Shown here piece by piece: positions 8,405 to 16,269 of a stretch of 64,000 nt of DNA. The first letter of the stretch is position 1. Each line of letters starts with the position of its first letter. The DNA is taken from contig NZ_CP028339.1 of NCBI RefSeq assembly GCF_003030465.1, forward strand, positions 2,170,001 to 2,234,000, read 5' to 3'. A program made the translations under genes and the position numbers. The notes under the pieces are model-generated. The model saw nothing but the letters and a program-made list of their open reading frames with translations, searched no databases and had not been told where the DNA came from. The DNA is from Thauera aromatica K172 (GTDB lineage: Bacteria; Pseudomonadota; Gammaproteobacteria; Burkholderiales; Rhodocyclaceae).

Positions 8405-9091
8405 ATGACCACCGAAAAATCCGCCCGCGCCTGGTTCATCGCCGGCACCGACACCGGGATCGGCAAGACCTTCGCCACCTGCGCGCTGCTGCACGCCGCG
8501 CGCAGCCGCGGAAAAACCGCTCTCGGCATGAAGCCGGTGGCCGCCGGTGCGCTGCGGATCGGCAGCGAATGGATCAACGAAGACGCCGCCGCGTTGCGCG
8601 CTGCCGGCAGTTTCGACCCCGGCCTGGCGCTGCTCAACCCCTGCTGCCTGCGCGCCCCGATCGCCCCCCACCTCGCCGCCGCCGAGGAAGGCGTGCGCAT
8701 CGCGCCGGCGCCGCTCCTCGCCGCCTGCGATGCCCTGCGCCGGCAGGCCGAGGTGGTGCTGGTCGAAGGCGTGGGCGGCTTTCGCGTGCCCTTTGCCGCG
8801 GATTACGACAGCGCCGACCTCGCCGTCGACCTCGGCCTGCCGGTGATCCTGGTGGTCGGCATGCGCCTGGGCTGCCTCAGCCATGCGCTGCTCACGGTCG
8901 AAGCGATCGCCCACCGCGGCCTGCCCCTGGCAGGCTGGATCGCCAACCACGTCGATCCGGCGATGCTGCGCCCGGAGCAAAACGTCGCCGCGCTGGAAGA
9001 GCGCATCCCCGCACCGCTGCTGGGCCGCCTGCCGTGGCGCGCAGACGGCGACCCACGACAGGCGGCAAGCGCACTGCGCCTGCCGGACTGA
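8405..9091 (+). CDS. bioD: dethiobiotin synthetase
   Basis: BioD (228 aa) is the ATP-dependent carboxylase that closes the ureido ring of DAPA to make dethiobiotin. The N-terminal P-loop GTDTGIGKT, the KPVAAG segment and the VEGVGGFRVP loop are characteristic. It starts 14 nt after bioC and is the last gene of the operon; bioB, needed for the final sulfur insertion, is not in this window. Its stop lies only 12 nt from the stop of the convergent brxL remnant, with no terminator hairpin between. Confidence 0.95.
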   Translation: MTTEKSARAWFIAGTDTGIGKTFATCALLHAARSRGKTALGMKPVAAGALRIGSEWINEDAAALRAAGSFDPGLALLNPCCLRAPIAPHLAAAEEGVRIAPAPLLAACDALRRQAEVVLVEGVGGFRVPFAADYDSADLAVDLGLPVILVVGMRLGCLSHALLTVEAIAHRGLPLAGWIANHVDPAMLRPEQNVAALEERIPAPLLGRLPWRADGDPRQAASALRLPD

Positions 9092-9103
9092 GCGCAGCCA
9101 CTA

Positions 9104-10941
9104 TCAGTCCACCAAGGCTTTCAGCAGCGCATCCCGTCCATCCTGATAGAACTCGATGTCCAGCTTGGTCGCCATATCGTCCGAGAGGTCGAACAGTTGC
9201 CGCCGGCAGCTAACCGGCATCAGCAGCGACTTTGCCCCCTTCTCGACAGCCATCTCGGCGAGGGTCACAGCGTTGTGAACGGGCTCGATAGTGCCCCCGA
9301 TGCTCACCTCACCGACCACAATCAATCCACCGCGGACCGACTTCCGCAGCAAGGCACTCGACAAGGCAATCAGGCAGGCGACGCCGGTCTTTGCCCCACT
9401 CTTCGCGGCATCGAACCCTCGCAGTTGCACGGAGAACTCGTGCGAGCGCGGGTCACGGTCGCCGACCAACTGCGTTGCCCGGGTGTAGAGGTTCTGCTCC
9501 GCACAGCGCACGGATTCCTGAAACGCCGGTGGCACGGGTTTATTCAGCACACGAACACCACTGCCCGCCCCCTCGGTCACCTCCAACCTGAACAGCCCTG
9601 GGTGCTCGTCCGCAGCGCCCGGACTCAACGTCCAGATTTGGCCAGACTCCAGGGGTTCATCACCGATACCCTCCTGGCTGCGCAGCTCCGGCGTGGTGAC
9701 AAATTTCTCCACCCCTTCCGCACCCAGGGTGTAGCTGAAGTGGGTGTTGCGGAATTCGGCCGCGCCGATGCGCTTTTGCTGCTCCTTCACTCTTCGACGC
9801 ACTTCGAGCGCCAGCCGCACCGCCCACTCGAGGTCCTCGTCACTGACCGCTGCTTCCGCGTCCGGGTGCAACAGCTTCAACAAACCGCTCACGGTCTTGT
9901 TGACGGCGTTGAGGTCTCGCCCGGACAGCGCCCCGCCCAGGAACACCCGGCCCTGCAGCGTCGACACCCGGCTCTGGTTGCGCAGCTGCGTGAAGCACTC
10001 GGAGAGGAAGTCACTGACCAAGCCGAAATGCTGGGTGAACAGCGCCGGACTCATCTTCGGAACGTCCCAACCCGGCAGAAAGCCGTGAATCCGGTCCATG
10101 AAGGCGGTGTCGTCACGCATCTCCGGTGGTAATGGGCCGAGCAGATGGCCGATGCGCTGCTGATGCTCGACATCCACATCGAAGTTGCCGACCAGCACGA
10201 TGGAGCCATCCGCGCGGATGCTCTCCTTGCCGCGCGAGAACTCGCCCGACTCCATGTAGCCCTTCATGATATTTACGCCGTCCTTCTGGTCGAAGGACAC
10301 GCCCGACACCTCATCGAAGCAGACCACGTCGTACTGGCAGACCAGGCCCCTCTGGCCGCTCGAGTTATTCACGAACATCCGGGCCACGGTCGCCTTGCCG
10401 CCGGAAATCAGGTGGGCATAAGGCGAAACCTGCTGAAAGAGGTGCGACTTGCCGGTGCCGCGCGGTCCGAGCTCCACCAGGTTGTAATTGCGCTCGACGA
10501 AAGGAACCATGCGCAGCAGTAGCGCATCCTTCGCACGGTCGTTCAGCCCATCGGGCTCGACGCCGACGCTGCGCAGGAGAAAGTCCCGCCACTCGGCCGT
10601 CGACAGCTGCTTCCTCCCCTCGGCCAGCGAGGCCAGCACATCCCGCTTGGAGAGCTGAATGGCACGCAGGGCGTCGATGCCGAACGGCCGCCCACCCTTC
10701 TCCTGGGCAATCGCTGCGTCGTAGCCGAGGGTGATTTCGGCGTAGAAACCGCCGGTGAGCATGCGCTCGTGCTCTTTGATGAGCTCCGGGGAAATACGTA
10801 CATCGTTCAGTCTCAGGCTGGGCAGAGACGCCACATAGGAGTCGCTCTTGGCATCGAGCCGCGCCGTGATGATGTCGATGATTTTCACCGAGCCGGTCTC
10901 TCGCGCGCGCGCCTTGAAGAGTTCTTCCTCCCCGGCTTTAA
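9104..10941 (-). pseudogene. brxL: brxL remnant, 5' truncated by IS (BREX Lon-like AAA+ protein)
   Basis: About 611 C-terminal codons of BrxL remain. Visible are the AAA+ Walker A GPRGTGKS, Walker B VVCFDEVSG, and the C-terminal Lon-like domain (VVGEVSIGGTIEPVHNAV). I do not see the usual Ser-Lys protease dyad context in that domain. Family members are usually ~680-700 aa, so roughly the first 75 residues and the start codon are lost at the IS junction (10941/10942). The coding frame is otherwise intact. In type 1 BREX, BrxL is a DNA-stimulated ATPase needed for phage exclusion. The fragment is probably non-functional unless it is translated as a fusion through the IS. Confidence 0.9.
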
Positions 10942-10952
10942 CAGGGTGTTGA
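10942..10952. repeat. left terminal inverted repeat of the IS
   Basis: CAGGGTGTTGA pairs perfectly with 12319-12329. The next bases (TTTAA against AAATC, read inward) diverge, which sets the repeat length at 11 bp. Confidence 0.85.
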
Positions 10953-10990
10953 TTTAATGCACTTTCCAGCATCTGCGCGGGCTCTACGGC

Positions 10991-10999
10991 TGATATAAT
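10991..10999 (+). promoter_or_regulatory. probable transposase promoter (extended -10)
   Basis: TGATATAAT is a perfect TATAAT with a TGn extension, 30 nt before the transposase ATG. No good -35 hexamer is present 17 nt upstream, as is common for extended -10 promoters. Read outward it points into the pglX remnant in the antisense direction. Confidence 0.5.
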
Positions 11000-11029
11000 T
11001 ACGTCTGCATTTCTACAGCAATTATTCCC

Positions 11030-12115
11030 ATGCGCGGCATCGACCACAAACAGAACGCCCTGTTCAGCTACGTCAATATCGAAGATCGAATTGCCCCCGA
11101 TCATCCGTTGCGCCGGATCAAGACGCTGGCCGATATGGTTTTGCGCACGATGTCGCCGCATTTCGATGCGCTCTATGCCGAGGGCGGGCGCCCCTCGATT
11201 GCGCCGGAACGCTTGCTGCGCGCGTCGTTGTTGCAATGCCTGTTTTCGATTCGCTCGGAGCGCGCACTGGTCGAGCATATCGACTTCAACATGATGTTCC
11301 GTTGGTTCGTCGGCCTGACGCTGGACGAGGCGGTATGGGATCACTCGACGTTCAGCGCCAATCGCGAACGGCTGCTCAAAGAGAGCGTGATGCGCGAATT
11401 CTTCGGCGGCGTGGTGGCGATTGCCGAGTGGGCAGATCTGGTCTCGGACGAGCATTTCAGTGTCGACGGTTCGCTGCTGCGGGCGTGGGCCTCGCACAAG
11501 AGCCTGATGGCGCGCGACGGCTCGGACGAACCACCGGGGCCGGACCAGGGGCGCAACCCCGAGGTGGACTTCCGAGGGCAGAAACGCTCGAACAAGACGC
11601 ACGTCTCGCGCACCGACCCGCAGGCCTTGCTGGCCAGCAAAGGCGGCGCAGGTGCCTACCTGAGCTTCACGACTCATGCGCTGGCGGAGAACCGCAATGG
11701 GCTGATCGTCGATGTGCATACCACGCAGGCCACGGGCACCGCCGAGCGCGAGGCCGCGCTGGTGATGGTCAAGCGCACCGTGAAGCCGGCCGATGCGACG
11801 CGCGAACCGACGCTGGCCGCCGACCGGGGGTACGACACCGCCGAGTTCATCGCTGCGCTTGAGCCGCTGGGCGTGCTGGCGCACGTTGCCGCCAAAACCA
11901 AGGGTAGTGCCGTCCCCGTGGCGCTCAAGGCCACGGAGGGCTATGCGGTCAGCCTGCGTCGTCGAAAGATGATCGAAGAGGCGTTCGGCTGGGTGAAGGA
12001 CATCGGCACGCTGCGCCGTCTGATGGCACGCGGGCTGGAAACGATTCGCGCGCATGCGCTGCTCAATTTTGCCGCCTACAACCTGACGCGGCTGGGTAAT
12101 TTGCTGGCGCCGTAA
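11030..12115 (+). CDS. IS5-family transposase (DUF772 + DDE domain)
   Basis: The 361-aa transposase has the N-terminal DUF772-type module of the IS5 family (DHPLRRIKTLAD, GRPSIAPERLLRASLL, FRWFVGL). It also has a DDE catalytic core: the Asp in HFSVDGSLL, the Asp in AADRGYDT and the Glu in MIEEAFGWVK. It is full length with no frameshift. A short hairpin (12120-12137, ATGGCGC/GCGCCAT) follows the stop. It is transcribed opposite to the interrupted BREX genes. Confidence 0.95.
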   Translation: MRGIDHKQNALFSYVNIEDRIAPDHPLRRIKTLADMVLRTMSPHFDALYAEGGRPSIAPERLLRASLLQCLFSIRSERALVEHIDFNMMFRWFVGLTLDEAVWDHSTFSANRERLLKESVMREFFGGVVAIAEWADLVSDEHFSVDGSLLRAWASHKSLMARDGSDEPPGPDQGRNPEVDFRGQKRSNKTHVSRTDPQALLASKGGAGAYLSFTTHALAENRNGLIVDVHTTQATGTAEREAALVMVKRTVKPADATREPTLAADRGYDTAEFIAALEPLGVLAHVAAKTKGSAVPVALKATEGYAVSLRRRKMIEEAFGWVKDIGTLRRLMARGLETIRAHALLNFAAYNLTRLGNLLAP

Positions 12116-12119
12116 TCCG

Positions 12120-12137
12120 ATGGCGCAAGCGCGCCAT
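12120..12137 (+). terminator. hairpin just after the transposase stop
   Basis: A 7-bp stem (ATGGCGC/GCGCCAT) with a 4-nt loop begins 4 nt after the transposase stop. There is no U-run, so it is at best a weak terminator or an mRNA-stabilising hairpin. The remaining ~190 bp to the right end of the IS hold no gene on the + strand. Confidence 0.35.
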
Positions 12138-12318
12138 TCGTATTGCGGCATTGGATTGTTGAATACGTTGGCTTTGCAGCGACGGGAGCGCTGCTGAATT
12201 GCGGTTGCACAATCGGCGGGAAAAGCGGCTGGAATCGTCATCAGGGCGGCTTGGAACGGATCTTTTCCGCGTCGATTTTTTCCGGGGCGACTGGAAACCG
12301 AAGGTGACGGTGAGATTT

Positions 12319-12329
12319 TCAACACCCTG
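12319..12329. repeat. right terminal inverted repeat of the IS
   Basis: TCAACACCCTG is the exact reverse complement of the left end at 10942-10952. The truncated pglX frame terminates inside this repeat (TGA at 12319-12321). Confidence 0.85.
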
Positions 12330-13911
12330 CTAGGCAGCGCTCAAGAAACACATTTGCGAGGTCGTTCTTTGCGTTTGGGTAGTGCTTCGCACAGTACTCC
12401 TTGAGCACATCGACTTGCTTCGTGCGAGCCAAATACGGCACGTTGGTCACCACTAGCTGATATCGCGCATCCAGCAGCCGCGCCGCATCAAGCAGACCGC
12501 GGGCGGTCAGGGCGTGGTCCCAGGCCTCATCCTGCACCTCGTTGCCCTCACCCCACAGCGTGGCCGGGCGCTCGGTGGACAGCGCCCGCTCCAGCAGGTC
12601 ACGCAAGGTGTCGAAGCTGGTGGTGGCGAGGTCGTTCTTCAGGCTGCGCGCCGGGTCGAGCAGACTGCCCAAGAGCGGCGCTTGCGAGAAGCTGTCGTGC
12701 AGCAGGCGCAGCTCCTGGCGCAGGTAGACGGCGTTGGGCACCTCGTCCGGAACCAGCGCCATCCAGTCCGCCGCCCGCGCGGCCACCTTCAGCCCACAGC
12801 AGGCGATGTTGGGCGCGGGCATGTCCGCGCGCACGCCCAGTGGCTGGCCGACCTCGTCCGGGAAGCGCCAGGCGGCGAGCGCCAGCGCGAACACCGCGAT
12901 TTCCACGCAGCGCGGGTCCAGCTCCAGGCCATGCAGGTTGTCGCGCAGCACCGCATCCACCGCCTCGCAGGCGGAGAAGTGTTCAGCGGCCATGCGCATC
13001 GGCACCAGCAGCAGGAAGGCCGCCACCAGAAAATGCCCCGAGCCGCAGCAGGGGTCGAGCAGCTTGAAGTCGGCGAGGGTGTCGGGCCAGCCCTCGAACT
13101 TGCCGGCGGCAGGCGTACCGTCTTCCAGCGTGCGCAGGTAGGTGAGCGGCACCGGGCAGGGTGTGTCCGGGTGCCGGGTGAGCCACCAGGCGCCGAGCGA
13201 GTTGTGCAGCAGGAAGTCCACCATGTAGGGCTCGGTGAACAGCTGGGTGACGGCGGGCAGCTCGTCGGCGCCAATCTTCACCTCGGAGGCGTTGACCTCG
13301 TCCTTGCGCCGCGCCTGCCAGAACTGATACACCCAGCCCAGGCTGTCGCTGGCCTGGAAGACCTCGGACGGCAGGCTGCTAAGCAGTCGTTCCAGCTCGC
13401 GCTGATGCTCAGGCGCAAACACCAGCTCGAACACCGGATGCTGCGGCTTGAACACCTGCGGCAGCATGCGGGCGGCGAGCTTGCCGGCCAGTTCCCATTC
13501 GCTGCGCGCGCCCATCGCCATCTCGGGGTGGTGGTCGACCATCTCGCGGCAGTCCTGCAGCGACACCGCCGCGCCCGGCTCCCACAGCAGCAGGCCGTTT
13601 TCGGCGAGGAAGCGGGCGAACAGCATGCGGTGCCAGTGCTCATAGGCCACCTCCCACACCAGCCGGCGCAGTTCCTGGGTGTCGTCGTCGCTGCGCTTCG
13701 CATCCCCAAGGCTGCGGCCGTGGGCGCGCAGGCGGCGGCGCAGGGCGCGCTGGGCGTCGTTCAGGTAATCCGGCGCCCTGCCCTCGCCCACCGCCAGCTG
13801 CTGCAGGGCAGCCCGGGCGGCGGTCTCGGCGATGTCACGGGCGGCTTTGACGGTGTTTTCGAGCTGGGTGCGCAGTGGCTTGGCGAGCGGGGTGTGGATT
13901 GCAGTGAGCAT
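12330..13911 (-). pseudogene. pglX: pglX remnant, 3' truncated by IS (BREX adenine-specific DNA methyltransferase)
   Basis: About 527 N-terminal codons of PglX are left before the IS, ending with 4 IS-derived codons and a stop; full-length PglX is usually ~1,100-1,250 aa. The SAM-binding motif LLDPCCGSGHFLVAAF is near residue 270. The target-base motif appears as NVPY rather than the commoner NPPY, close to the truncation. Missing are the rest of the methyltransferase fold and the target-recognition region. In intact BREX, PglX methylates a non-palindromic adenine site to mark host DNA. The start (ATG 13911) lies 31 nt after the upstream nuclease-like gene and has no clear ribosome site. Confidence 0.92.
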
Positions 13912-13942
13912 CAGGGATTGTCTTGTCGGGCGGGCGGAAGGA

Positions 13943-14470
13943 TCAGGCGCGGCGCAGCGTCCAGGCGGGAAATGCGGTAGACCAGCGTTGCGGGTTGAGC
14001 ACGACACAGCTCTGACCCAGCGGGCGCTGCCAGCGGGGGCCGGCAGGCTGAAGGGGCAGGCTTCGGCGCAGTTCCTTGTTCACGACACCCAGCAGGCCGT
14101 TGTCCAGCGTCAACAGGCAGAGGTAACGCACGGGTTTATCCGGCGTCTCCGCCTCGCGCTCGGCCCAGCGATAAAGCCAGGTGTCGCGGAATTTGTGCAC
14201 CAGCACGTCGCGTAGGTGGTTGAGGCGCTGGCGACGAACGTTCCGTTCGTCACCGGGCAGCACCGAGCGGAAATCGTAGTCGTCGGGCGCGTGAAAGTCT
14301 TTCACCTCGATGAACAGCGTATCGGCGGGCAGTTCGACCACCAGATCCACCGCCTTCATGGCATGCGAGAGGCCGTGAAAACGCGGGCTGGCGGCCACCT
14401 TGTCGTCGAAGATAAAGGCGTCTAGCGCCCCAGGAAACTCGAATTCGAAGCCATCGGCCTGCACCTTCAT
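13943..14470 (-). CDS. small PD-(D/E)xK-like nuclease candidate, partner of the ATPase
   Basis: The 175-aa protein is not one I recognise by name. Its N-terminal half contains a helix (FHGLSHAMKAVD) followed by a strand-turn-strand with Asp42, then Glu55-Val-Lys57 in LFIEVKDF. This D-x12-ExK spacing is what PD-(D/E)xK nuclease folds show. The C-terminal half has a predicted hydrophobic strand (VRYLCLLTLD) and an Arg/Trp-rich end. Its ATG overlaps the stop of the ATPase gene (ATGA), so the two are almost certainly co-translated, as in two-gene ATPase-effector defence systems. Nuclease activity is inference from the motif alone. It could instead be an inactive, adaptor-like member of the fold. 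Confidence 0.72.
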   Translation of the reverse strand: MKVQADGFEFEFPGALDAFIFDDKVAASPRFHGLSHAMKAVDLVVELPADTLFIEVKDFHAPDDYDFRSVLPGDERNVRRQRLNHLRDVLVHKFRDTWLYRWAEREAETPDKPVRYLCLLTLDNGLLGVVNKELRRSLPLQPAGPRWQRPLGQSCVVLNPQRWSTAFPAWTLRRA

Positions 14471-15510
14471 TGGCCCAGCCCCCCCATCTGCTGGCGAATC
14501 TCACGGTCGGCGAGCTCGCCCAGGGTGTCGTCGATGGCGTTGGGCTGCAGGTCGTCGTAACGGGCCACGGAAGCGAGCTGGATTTCCCGGTCGGCATCGC
14601 GGAACAGGCTGTGGAACAGCACGCGGTCCTGCGGCTGGCACTGCAGGTCGAATTCCTTGAGCAGGTTGTAGTTGTGCGTGGTGACGAACACCTGCACCCC
14701 CAGTCGCTGCAGCTCGATCAGGATCTGCACCACGGTGCGCATCAGTTTGGGATTGAGGTTGGCTTCGGGCTCGTCCCACAGCAGCACGCTTCCATCGAGC
14801 AAGGTACCGTTCTGAATCAGCACCCAGAGCAGACCGAGCTTTCGGATGCCCTCGGCGAGCAGGGTGAACTCCAGCTCGCCCTGCGGACTTTTCAGAAAAA
14901 ATTCCTCGTTGCGCGTCACCACCTTGCCCGCCATCGACTGCTGCAGGATGTCGAGCAAGCGCTTGCGGTCCTTGTCGGTCGGGCCTTTCAGGGTACCGAG
15001 GAAGGCGCGGTCGATGATGTCCGCGTAGACCTCTTCAAAATGGATGTGACGCAGGCTGTACAAGGAACGGAAGCCCGGTGCGTTGGCCATCATGTCCTTG
15101 ACCGGGATGTACACCGAGGTGAGCGGGTGTTCCTGCCACTGTTTGTACGAGCCCGAGAGCGTCGCCTTGGCGGGCTCCCGGGTGTGGTTGGACATCGACA
15201 AGCGCAGCGACAGCGACCGGGGCTTGTCCGCAACCATCACCGTACGCTGCACGTCCACGGTGCCCGTGCTGCTGCCGCTGCGGCGCTTGACCAGTCGCCC
15301 GATCTGCTCGTCCGAGGGCAGAAAAACGCGGTTGAGCTTTTCGGCAAAGTTCTTCTGACTGACGCTGATGTCACAGGCGGCATAGACGAGCTTGAGCAAA
15401 TGGGTCTTGCCGCAGCCGTTTTCGCCGATGATGACGTTGAGGCCGGGCGAAAACGCCATGTCCAAGCTTTCAAAGGCAGTAAAGCGCTCAAGCTTGATGT
15501 TGTCGATCAT
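14467..15510 (-). CDS. ABC/OLD-like AAA ATPase, accessory gene inside the BREX operon
   Basis: The 347-aa protein has an SMC/Rad50/OLD-type ATPase head in one chain: Walker A GENGCGKT (residues 29-36), a signature-like LLAEGIRKLG, Walker B/D-loop LLWDEPEANLNP and the switch histidine in VFVTTHN. There is no C-terminal TOPRIM domain, so it is not a full OLD nuclease (GajA-like). It overlaps vapC upstream (ATGA) and the PD-(D/E)xK-like gene downstream (ATGA). The architecture resembles the sensor ATPase of two-component defence systems such as PARIS or Septu, but the partner gene differs from AriB (TOPRIM) and PtuB (HNH). Membership in any named system is not established. Confidence 0.85.
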   Translation of the reverse strand: MIDNIKLERFTAFESLDMAFSPGLNVIIGENGCGKTHLLKLVYAACDISVSQKNFAEKLNRVFLPSDEQIGRLVKRRSGSSTGTVDVQRTVMVADKPRSLSLRLSMSNHTREPAKATLSGSYKQWQEHPLTSVYIPVKDMMANAPGFRSLYSLRHIHFEEVYADIIDRAFLGTLKGPTDKDRKRLLDILQQSMAGKVVTRNEEFFLKSPQGELEFTLLAEGIRKLGLLWVLIQNGTLLDGSVLLWDEPEANLNPKLMRTVVQILIELQRLGVQVFVTTHNYNLLKEFDLQCQPQDRVLFHSLFRDADREIQLASVARYDDLQPNAIDDTLGELADREIRQQMGGLGQ

Positions 15511-15926
15511 GTCTCATCCTCGGCTGCGACCCAGTTTTCCAGCTGCAGGCCGGGGTAGTCGCGGAAGTCGTCTTCGTTGTTGGTGACCAGCACCGCGCCG
15601 GCGGCGATAGCGTGGGCGGCGATGAGGCGGTCCAGCGCGTCGCGGCGGCGGTCGCGGATGGCTGCCAGCACACCGTACTGGGCCGAGGCATCCGTATCGA
15701 GCGGCAATACCGGCACGAGTCGAATGAGTTGGCGCAGGCTGGTGGCGGCTTGCGCATGGTCGGCACCCGTGCAGCGCTCCACGCCATGACTCAGTTCGGC
15801 ATGCGTGACCACCGACATCACCACCTCACCCACGCTGACCTGCTGAAACCGCGCGATGACTTGAGGGGGATGGTTTTGTATCAAGTGAATGCAGATGTTG
15901 GTGTCGAGCATGTAGCGCATGGGCAT
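15507..15926 (-). CDS. vapC: VapC-type PIN-domain ribonuclease toxin
   Basis: The 139-aa PIN-domain protein has the acidic metal-binding set of VapC toxins: Asp8 (MLDTNICIHL), Glu44 (THAELSHG), Asp99 (DALDRLIAAHA) and Asn117/Asp119 (TNNEDDF). VapC toxins are Mg-dependent RNases, often cleaving initiator tRNA or rRNA, and are neutralised by VapB. The ATG overlaps the vapB stop (ATGA); an in-frame ATG two codons later is also possible. The stop overlaps the start of the downstream ATPase gene, tying the TA pair to that module. Confidence 0.92.
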   Translation of the reverse strand: MPMRYMLDTNICIHLIQNHPPQVIARFQQVSVGEVVMSVVTHAELSHGVERCTGADHAQAATSLRQLIRLVPVLPLDTDASAQYGVLAAIRDRRRDALDRLIAAHAIAAGAVLVTNNEDDFRDYPGLQLENWVAAEDET

Positions 15927-16231
15927 CAGTCCTTTTCAGGCGATGCCGACGGTGCGCTGGACTGCGCTTCCTCCTGCGCTTTGCGACCAAAAGCGCCACT
16001 CCAGTCGCGCTCCTTTTGCTCGTGAAACTCCCGCCCTTCTGCCATGAAGCTTTTTGGAAACGACGCAAAAATCGCCGGCACATCGGCCAGGGTTTCACGC
16101 TCCACCGGGCGCAACACCAGGGTGTTGCCGACGCGCTCGATTTCGACCTCATCAGCAGGACCCAGAAAGGCGAGCTCCTTGGGGATGCGCACCGCGAGCG
16201 AATTGCCGCTCTTGAACAGACGCGTGAGCAT
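15926..16231 (-). CDS. vapB: VapB-type antitoxin (AbrB/SpoVT fold)
   Basis: The 101-aa antitoxin has an N-terminal swapped-hairpin DNA-binding domain (MLTRLFKSGNSLAVRIPKEL, then VEIERVGNTLVLRPVE) and a charged C-terminal tail that would wrap VapC. The tail is longer than in most VapB proteins. I chose the ATG at 16231 because AAGGAGG lies 6 nt upstream; an upstream in-frame ATG would run through the operator palindrome. It begins 38 nt after the brxC stop. Confidence 0.9.
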   Translation of the reverse strand: MLTRLFKSGNSLAVRIPKELAFLGPADEVEIERVGNTLVLRPVERETLADVPAIFASFPKSFMAEGREFHEQKERDWSGAFGRKAQEEAQSSAPSASPEKD

Positions 16232-16247
16232 GACGGCCTCCTTGCAA

Positions 16248-16266
16248 TGTATATACTGGATATACA
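16248..16266 (-). promoter_or_regulatory. palindromic operator/promoter of the vapBC cassette
   Basis: TGTATAT, 5 nt, ATATACA is a perfect inverted repeat in an otherwise GC-rich region, 17 nt before the vapB start and immediately after brxC. Its location and AT-rich character fit a VapB autoregulatory operator overlapping the promoter. It would give the vapBC-ATPase-nuclease cassette its own transcription start inside the BREX operon. Confidence 0.7.
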
Positions 16267-16269
16267 AGT

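Larger units (their letters stand above)
10942..12329 (+). mobile_element. IS5-family insertion sequence, 1388 bp, flanked by brxL and pglX fragments
   Basis: The ends are CAGGGTGTTGA at the left and its reverse complement at the right (11-bp perfect terminal inverted repeats). A single DDE transposase gene lies inside. The 4 bases outside the left end (TTAA) and the right end (CTAG) differ, so no target-site duplication is seen. The left flank is brxL and the right flank is pglX, which are normally separated by pglZ, so the element sits at a deletion junction. The element looks complete, so it may still be mobile. Confidence 0.93.

Noticed and set aside
14467-15510. ATPase as a complete OLD/GajA nuclease
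   Set aside because: The protein stops at ~347 residues just after the ATPase head, with no TOPRIM acidic motifs.
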